Assembly (NCBI RefSeq): GCF_019052655.1
Contig: NZ_JAHQVB010000040.1
Location: forward strand, 1 to 18,585
Length of the DNA: 18,585 bases
Reading direction: 5' to 3'
From: Holdemanella porci
GTDB lineage: Bacteria; Bacillota_I; Bacilli_A; Erysipelotrichales; Erysipelotrichaceae
Shown here: positions 14,903-18,585 of the stretch, in pieces
How positions within the stretch are numbered: the first letter of the stretch is position 1
How the letters are laid out: the number at the start of each line of letters is the position of its first letter
Notes under the pieces: generated by a model
What the model saw: only the letters and a program-made list of their open reading frames with translations
What the model was told of the DNA's origin: nothing
The model's database searches: none
Program-made: the position numbers and the translations under genes

Positions 14903-14922
14903 AACATTAATTATTTAATGTT
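14903..14922. promoter_or_regulatory. Inverted repeat in the DUF2975 leader, possible operator
   Basis: AACATTAA and TTAATGTT form a perfect 8-bp inverted repeat with a 4-base spacer. It lies between the predicted transcription start and the AGAAGG ribosome binding site. As an AT-rich palindrome it is a candidate binding site for the XRE-type protein encoded two genes on; a weak RNA hairpin is the alternative. Confidence 0.45.
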
Positions 14923-14935
14923 AGAAGGTAATATC

Positions 14936-15532
14936 ATGAATGATAAGTCTAAAGATTTATTAAAGAAAATGTGCTCTGTTTTAAAAGTCGTTCGACAGGT
15001 TTGTTTAATCTCTTTTGCGTTGTTAATTGGACTAAGCTTATTTTATGCCTTCAACAAGGATGTATATAATACGCTATTTGGAAGTATAAGAATTGACTAT
15101 CTTCAATTGATCTTTAATGATGATTTGGCATTAAATAAAGATAAAATGTCCATGTGGTTACCATTGATTTTCTTAATCACCGCTATATTTGTATTTATTA
15201 TATATAAAGCTGTACAAACAATTGAATCCATTTGTACAATTACGATGGATCACACTCCATTTGATGTTCGTGTTGCCAATCACATCAAAAACCTTGCCAA
15301 ATATATTCTTGCAGGTGGTATTGTCTTTAATATTCTTGAAGTATGTCGTGTTCTATATTTTAAACAGATACTCAACTTCGATCTACTTTTCAACACTAAA
15401 TATGTTACACAAATCAAGTTCGATATTCGTCTTCACTTAAGCTTCCTCGTTTTTGCAGCTCTAATCTATTTGTTATCTTATATATTTAGATATGGACAAG
15501 AACTACAACAATTGAGTGATGAGACGTTATAA
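14936..15532 (+). CDS. DUF2975 membrane protein
   Basis: This 198-residue protein has four hydrophobic segments (about 20-40, 75-95, 120-140 and 165-185 by eye) and the family's conserved TPFDVRVANHIKNLA stretch after the second one. Members of DUF2975 (YoaS in Bacillus subtilis) are nearly always next to a small YozG-type HTH gene, as here. Their function is unknown. The ATG at 14936 follows AGAAGG by 7 bases; an upstream ATG at 14918 lies within the inverted repeat and is rejected. The stop codon is two bases from the next ATG, so the pair is one unit. Confidence 0.82.
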   Translation: MNDKSKDLLKKMCSVLKVVRQVCLISFALLIGLSLFYAFNKDVYNTLFGSIRIDYLQLIFNDDLALNKDKMSMWLPLIFLITAIFVFIIYKAVQTIESICTITMDHTPFDVRVANHIKNLAKYILAGGIVFNILEVCRVLYFKQILNFDLLFNTKYVTQIKFDIRLHLSFLVFAALIYLLSYIFRYGQELQQLSDETL

Positions 15533-15534
15533 TT

Positions 15535-15756
15535 ATGGGTAAGATCATATTGCGATTAGATCGCGTCATGGCCGATCGAAAAATGAGTTTGAAAGAGTTG
15601 TCTGAAAAAGTTGGCGTCAGCAATGTCAACTTATCAAAGATGAAAACGGGTAAGATTTCTGCAATTCGCTTTTCCACTTTAGAAGCCATTTGTGAAGCAT
15701 TAAATTGTCAACCTGGTGATATATTGGAGTATGTAAAGGACGATGAAAAGAGCTAG
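15535..15756 (+). CDS. yozG: YozG-type XRE-family HTH regulator
   Basis: This 73-residue protein is a single Cro/C1-type helix-turn-helix domain (helices about 18-40, SLKELSEKVGVSNVNLSKMKTG), with the family ending CQPGDILEYV. It belongs to the YozG-like group that pairs with DUF2975 membrane proteins. It may repress its own operon through the inverted repeat at 14903-14922; that is inference. Two bases separate it from the upstream stop codon, and no strong ribosome binding site is visible, so coupling is likely. A terminator follows directly and contains its stop codon. Confidence 0.88.
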   Translation: MGKIILRLDRVMADRKMSLKELSEKVGVSNVNLSKMKTGKISAIRFSTLEAICEALNCQPGDILEYVKDDEKS

Positions 15757-15772
15757 TTGCTAGCTCTTTTTA
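15746..15772 (+). terminator. Terminator of the DUF2975-yozG operon
   Basis: AAAAGAGCTAG and CTAGCTCTTTT form an 11-bp stem around a 3-base loop and end in a T-run. The yozG stop codon is in the left arm. Confidence 0.88.
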
Positions 15773-15870
15773 TATACATTTATCATTTGTTCTTGACGAG
15801 TAGATCCATTAAAACAGTTATTCTGTTCATAACTATTTTTAGCTTATATCGTTTTTATATGCGCCTAAAA

Positions 15871-15879
15871 TGTTATAAT
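15871..15879 (+). promoter_or_regulatory. Extended -10 promoter of the DUF1016 gene
   Basis: TGT followed by a perfect TATAAT gives an extended -10 box; no good -35 is visible at 17 bases (GTTTTT). The region 15773-15980 otherwise holds no gene; a small inverted repeat (AGTTAT/ATAACT near 15817-15835) is the only other structure I see. Confidence 0.5.
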
Positions 15880-15980
15880 TAAGTGGCATATGTAACTCAA
15901 TACTAAATCAGCAAGTTGGAATTCTTAATTGATGATAAAAAGCAGAATCTTATTTTTTCACTCACACGAAAGGAGTAATC

Positions 15981-16807
15981 ATGTCTTTAATTACAAACTA
16001 TAAAAAACAACTATCAACAATAAATACCGAAGATACATATAAAGAAATTCGATGTTTCATCATTAGTGCTAAACAAGAAATATACAAATCTGTTAATTCA
16101 GCAATGGTTGAAGTGTACTGGAACATAGGAAAGAAAATCTATGAGGTCTGTGGTGAAAATGACCGTGCAGAATATGGAAAACAAGTATTAAAAAATATTT
16201 CCAAAGCTCTTACAAAAGAATTCGGTCAAGGATTCAGTGTTCAGAATTTGAGAAATATGAGACAGTTTTACATGAAATTTTAAAAGTGCTACACACTGTG
16301 TAGCGAATTGAGTTGGTCACATTATCGTCTATTAATGCCCATTAACGATGAAAAGGCAAGACAATTTTATATAGATGAATGTGTAAAATCAGCTTGGAGT
16401 GTTAGACAACTAGAAAGACAAATTAACACTATGTATTACCAGAGAATTTTAGCAAGTAAGAATAAAGAGTCTATCAGAAATGAAATCCAAACAACAGAAC
16501 CTAAACCGGAATATGAAAAATTCATTAAAGATCCTTATGTAATGGAGTTTTTACAAATTCAACCTGATACACATGTGTATGAAGAAGATTTAGAACAAGC
16601 ATTAATTGATCATCTTCAGAAATTCTTACTAGAACTTGGCAGAGGTTTCTCATTTGTTGCGCGCCAAAAAAGATTCACTTTGGACGGCAAGATTTCTTTA
16701 TTGATCTTGTATTTTACAATTACATCTTAAAGTGCTTTGTACTTATCGACTTAAAAATGGGTAAATTAACCCATCAAGATCTTGGCCAAATGCAAATGTA
16801 CGTGTGA
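15981..16807 (+). pseudogene. DUF1016 (YhcG-type PD-(D/E)XK nuclease) pseudogene
   Basis: The sequence matches DUF1016 proteins: an N-terminal domain (codons 1-100, ending NLRNMRQFYMKF), then ELSWSHYRLL and SVRQLERQINTMYYQRIL, then the nuclease part (FVARQKRFTLDGK). It is broken three times. An in-frame TAA at 16281-16283 splits it where a Pro is usual. One base is missing near 16683-16690; past this point the other frame continues with DFFIDLVFYNYILKCF and IDLKMGKLTHQDLGQMQMYV. It then stops at 16805-16807 where an insertion sequence begins, and the last part is not in the window. AAAGGAG precedes the ATG. Family members are uncharacterised nucleases often found near restriction and toxin genes. 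Confidence 0.88.
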
Positions 16808-16821
16808 GTATTCCGCTATCT

Positions 16822-16908
16822 GAAGTCCATGCAATATGCTACAGAAGTCCACATAATCCGTTAAAGAAGTCCATCTTTTTTAAATCTTAATACGTAATAC
16901 AAGTCCAC
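16822..16908. repeat. IS21 end repeats (four copies of RAAGTCCAY-like 9-mer)
   Basis: GAAGTCCAT (16822-16830), GAAGTCCAC (16844-16852), GAAGTCCAT (16866-16874) and CAAGTCCAC (16900-16908) repeat in the same direction, with spacings of 22, 22 and 34 bases. IS21-family elements carry such multiple repeats at their ends, thought to be transposase binding sites. The three regular copies lie two helical turns apart. Confidence 0.75.
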
Positions 16909-16909
16909 T

Positions 16910-16946
16910 AAAAAACACGGTCAAATTAAATCAACCGTGTTTTTTT
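16910..16946. terminator. Bidirectional terminator after istB
   Basis: AAAAAACACGGT (16910-16921) and its complement ending at 16945 form a 12-bp stem around a 12-base loop, with A- and T-runs on both sides. It ends istB transcription and could block transcription entering the element from outside. Confidence 0.85.
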
Positions 16947-16947
16947 G

Positions 16948-17697
16948 TTATTTCTTATTTTTTAATTTAGAGTATGTTTCTCTTAATGATTTTCCATGTA
17001 ATGTAATCAAATAAGATGAATTTATTATCCTATCTAATATCGCATCCGCTATAGGTCCTCCATTTAATAATTGATGCCAACCATCAAATGAATATTGACT
17101 ACAGAATATTGTTGATTTCTTATTACACCTTATTTCCATCAATTCAAGTAGATCGCTTCTTTCTGATTCACTTGTCGATTTTAATAAGAATTCATCTAGT
17201 ATCATTAAATCATACTTTCCTAGTTTTTTTAGATATTCATTATATTTTCCTTGAATCCTCATTTCTTCAAATTTTGAGAATAGTTCTGGTAATCGAATAT
17301 ATAAAACTGTTTTTCTATCTCTACAGGCATGGATCCCCAAAGCGTTTGATAACCATGTTTTACCACAGCCGGATGCTCCTACAAAAATTACATTCAAACC
17401 GTTGTTTATATAATTGTTTGTAGACAATTCCTCCATTTGCGAGCGATCGAGTTTTCTGTCTGGATTATAATTAATTGATTCCATACTAGCTGTAGAATCA
17501 TAAAAATGTGCATTCTTGATAAATCTTTCTATTGTATGATTTACTCGACTATCATATTCCATATCAATTAATTCGCTGAACCGTTCATCGAATGATAATT
17601 GACTGTATTCTGGGTTTGCACTTTGTAATTCATATTGTTCTGCAATAACTGGTAATCTCATTTTCTTCAATTTTTCTATCAATTCACTCTTATCCAT
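16948..17697 (-). CDS. istB: IS21-family ATP-binding protein IstB
   Basis: IstB is the AAA+ ATPase helper that regulates target choice and activates the IstA transposase. The 249-residue protein has the family's N-terminal helical domain, Walker A GASGCGKT (107-114), Walker B LMILDE (164-169) and the conserved end HGKSLRETYSKLK. I place the start at 17695-17697, where GGAGG lies 8 bases upstream; the frame is open further up but that would run deep into istA. The chosen start overlaps the istA stop region by 8 bases, a typical coupling. It appears intact. Confidence 0.93.
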   Translation of the reverse strand: MDKSELIEKLKKMRLPVIAEQYELQSANPEYSQLSFDERFSELIDMEYDSRVNHTIERFIKNAHFYDSTASMESINYNPDRKLDRSQMEELSTNNYINNGLNVIFVGASGCGKTWLSNALGIHACRDRKTVLYIRLPELFSKFEEMRIQGKYNEYLKKLGKYDLMILDEFLLKSTSESERSDLLELMEIRCNKKSTIFCSQYSFDGWHQLLNGGPIADAILDRIINSSYLITLHGKSLRETYSKLKNKK

Positions 17698-18585
17698 TGT
17701 TCTTGCCTCCGTAATAGTCTTTTCCTCGCACAAAGGCATGCATATCACATTCACTTTGTACATTATCATTTTTATCTTTCAAATCTTGATTTGACTGTAA
17801 TATCATCTTAATATTTTTATAGCCAGGCTGACTGATGTGATCCAACGCCAATTGACACGCATTTTCCAGTCTGGTTTTTCCATATTTATCTGATAGTTTC
17901 AACAATGACATACAACCTTTATAAGCTTGTTCTTCAACTTTATAACGATCAAATAGTTTGGAAACTAAAATCGAAGTATTGTCTCCAATAGAGGCAGCCC
18001 ACTTCATAAAACGGTCTTTGTTCCATTGAAATTTTTGGTGATTCTCCGGCATATGACTTTCATTTGTTGAGTATTGATTGATACGACCATATAATCGATC
18101 ATGGGTACAAATTTGATTCATTTTATAATATACAGTTACAGTTCTTTTTGTGACTTTTACATCTACATAATTTCCAACGTATTCATATGGCACAGAATAA
18201 TTCATTTTTTCTATCGAAATATGATAATTTAATTGAACTTTAGCTCGTTTCCATACACTCAACTCAAATGGCTGTTCAGGCAGAGCTTTCATAAACGGAA
18301 GTTCTTCGTCTAAATATACGCTTTTTCTGGAACCTTCCTTTTTCTGAAAAGGTCTGTTATTGAAATTGTCCAATTCTTTGATAATTGCTTTGTTTAGGTC
18401 CTCAAACGAAAAGAATTTCCTGTTTCTAAGTTTACCGACAATGGCTACTGTACAATCTCCAACCGCGCCTTCAACAGCTGCCTTATCTTTAGGCTTACGC
18501 ACTCTTGTTGGAATAATAGTTGTATCATAATAGTCTGCCATTTCCTGATATGATTTGTTTAATATTGGATCCTCATATTTCTTGT
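17690..18585 (-). CDS. istA: IS21-family transposase IstA, 3' part
   Basis: This is the C-terminal part of the IstA DDE transposase; the frame is open to the window edge and the N-terminal HTH and first catalytic Asp residues lie outside. Visible parts are the stretch PILNKSYQEMADYYDTTIIP, the RKPKDKAAVEGAVG segment that holds the catalytic Glu, and the C-terminal beta-barrel and helical region to SECDMHAFVRGKDYYGG. An internal ATG at 18539-18541 is not the true start. Frame and motifs show no damage, so the element may still be active if the rest is complete. Confidence 0.92.
   Translation of the reverse strand, partial: KKYEDPILNKSYQEMADYYDTTIIPTRVRKPKDKAAVEGAVGDCTVAIVGKLRNRKFFSFEDLNKAIIKELDNFNNRPFQKKEGSRKSVYLDEELPFMKALPEQPFELSVWKRAKVQLNYHISIEKMNYSVPYEYVGNYVDVKVTKRTVTVYYKMNQICTHDRLYGRINQYSTNESHMPENHQKFQWNKDRFMKWAASIGDNTSILVSKLFDRYKVEEQAYKGCMSLLKLSDKYGKTRLENACQLALDHISQPGYKNIKMILQSNQDLKDKNDNVQSECDMHAFVRGKDYYGGKNNG

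Larger units (their letters stand above)
16805..18585 (-). mobile_element. IS21-family insertion sequence, left part
   Basis: The element contains istB and istA on the minus strand, four copies of a short repeat near its end, and a terminator between the end and istB. It breaks the DUF1016 gene near 16805, placing the IS end there within a few bases; the exact first base and any target duplication cannot be fixed without the other end, which lies outside the window. The gene order istA-istB with an 8-base overlap is standard for IS21. Confidence 0.85.

Noticed and set aside
16822..16908. CRISPR-like short repeats
   Set aside because: The units are only 9 bases, four in number and sit at an IS21 end, which explains them; no cas genes are present.
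17698..17769. Longer istB starting at 17769
   Set aside because: It overlaps istA by about 80 bases; the ATG at 17697 has GGAGG at the right distance and gives the usual IstB length and N-terminus.

Overview
The window comes from a low-GC Bacillota (Firmicutes) genome. AT-rich codon use, strong AGGAGG-type ribosome binding sites, sigma-A-like promoters with extended -10 boxes, a mannose-class PTS and a YozG-type regulator all point that way. An Erysipelotrichia- or Streptococcus-like gut or oral commensal would fit, but the sequence does not fix the genus.

Region 1 (about 1-3250) is housekeeping. On the minus strand lie a NudC-type Nudix hydrolase, elongation factor P with its own terminator, and an SDR oxidoreductase that starts directly after that terminator without a visible Shine-Dalgarno. 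A YwaF-type membrane protein is divergent from nudC.

Region 2 (about 3260-13475) is the core: a compact locus for using glycosaminoglycan (hyaluronan/chondroitin/heparin-type) fragments. It has two divergent operons around a 280-bp control region. The leftward operon is kdgA (fused to a VOC-like domain), kdgK, a DhuD-type SDR and a DhuI-type RpiB/LacAB isomerase. The rightward operon is a GH88 unsaturated glucuronyl hydrolase, mannose-class PTS IIB-IIC-IID, and, after an internal terminator, a heparinase II/III-type lyase. A LacI-family regulator follows. In the inferred pathway the PTS imports unsaturated oligosaccharides, the lyase and GH88 release the unsaturated uronate, DhuI and DhuD convert it to 2-keto-3-deoxygluconate, and KdgK and KdgA yield pyruvate and glyceraldehyde-3-phosphate. 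Copies of one palindrome, AGTAAAC-NN-GTTTACT, overlap all three promoters of the locus, so the LacI protein probably represses both operons and itself. There is no PTS IIA and no secreted lyase in the window.

Region 3 (about 13590-16810) is a decay zone. It holds a trpA pseudogene that has lost both catalytic residues, the 3' half of a LysR gene, an apparently intact DUF2975/YozG membrane-protein/regulator pair, and a DUF1016 (YhcG-type nuclease) gene broken by a stop codon, a frameshift and an insertion sequence.

Region 4 (about 16805-18585) is the left part of an IS21-family element: a repeat-bearing end, a terminator, istB, and an istA gene that runs out of the window.
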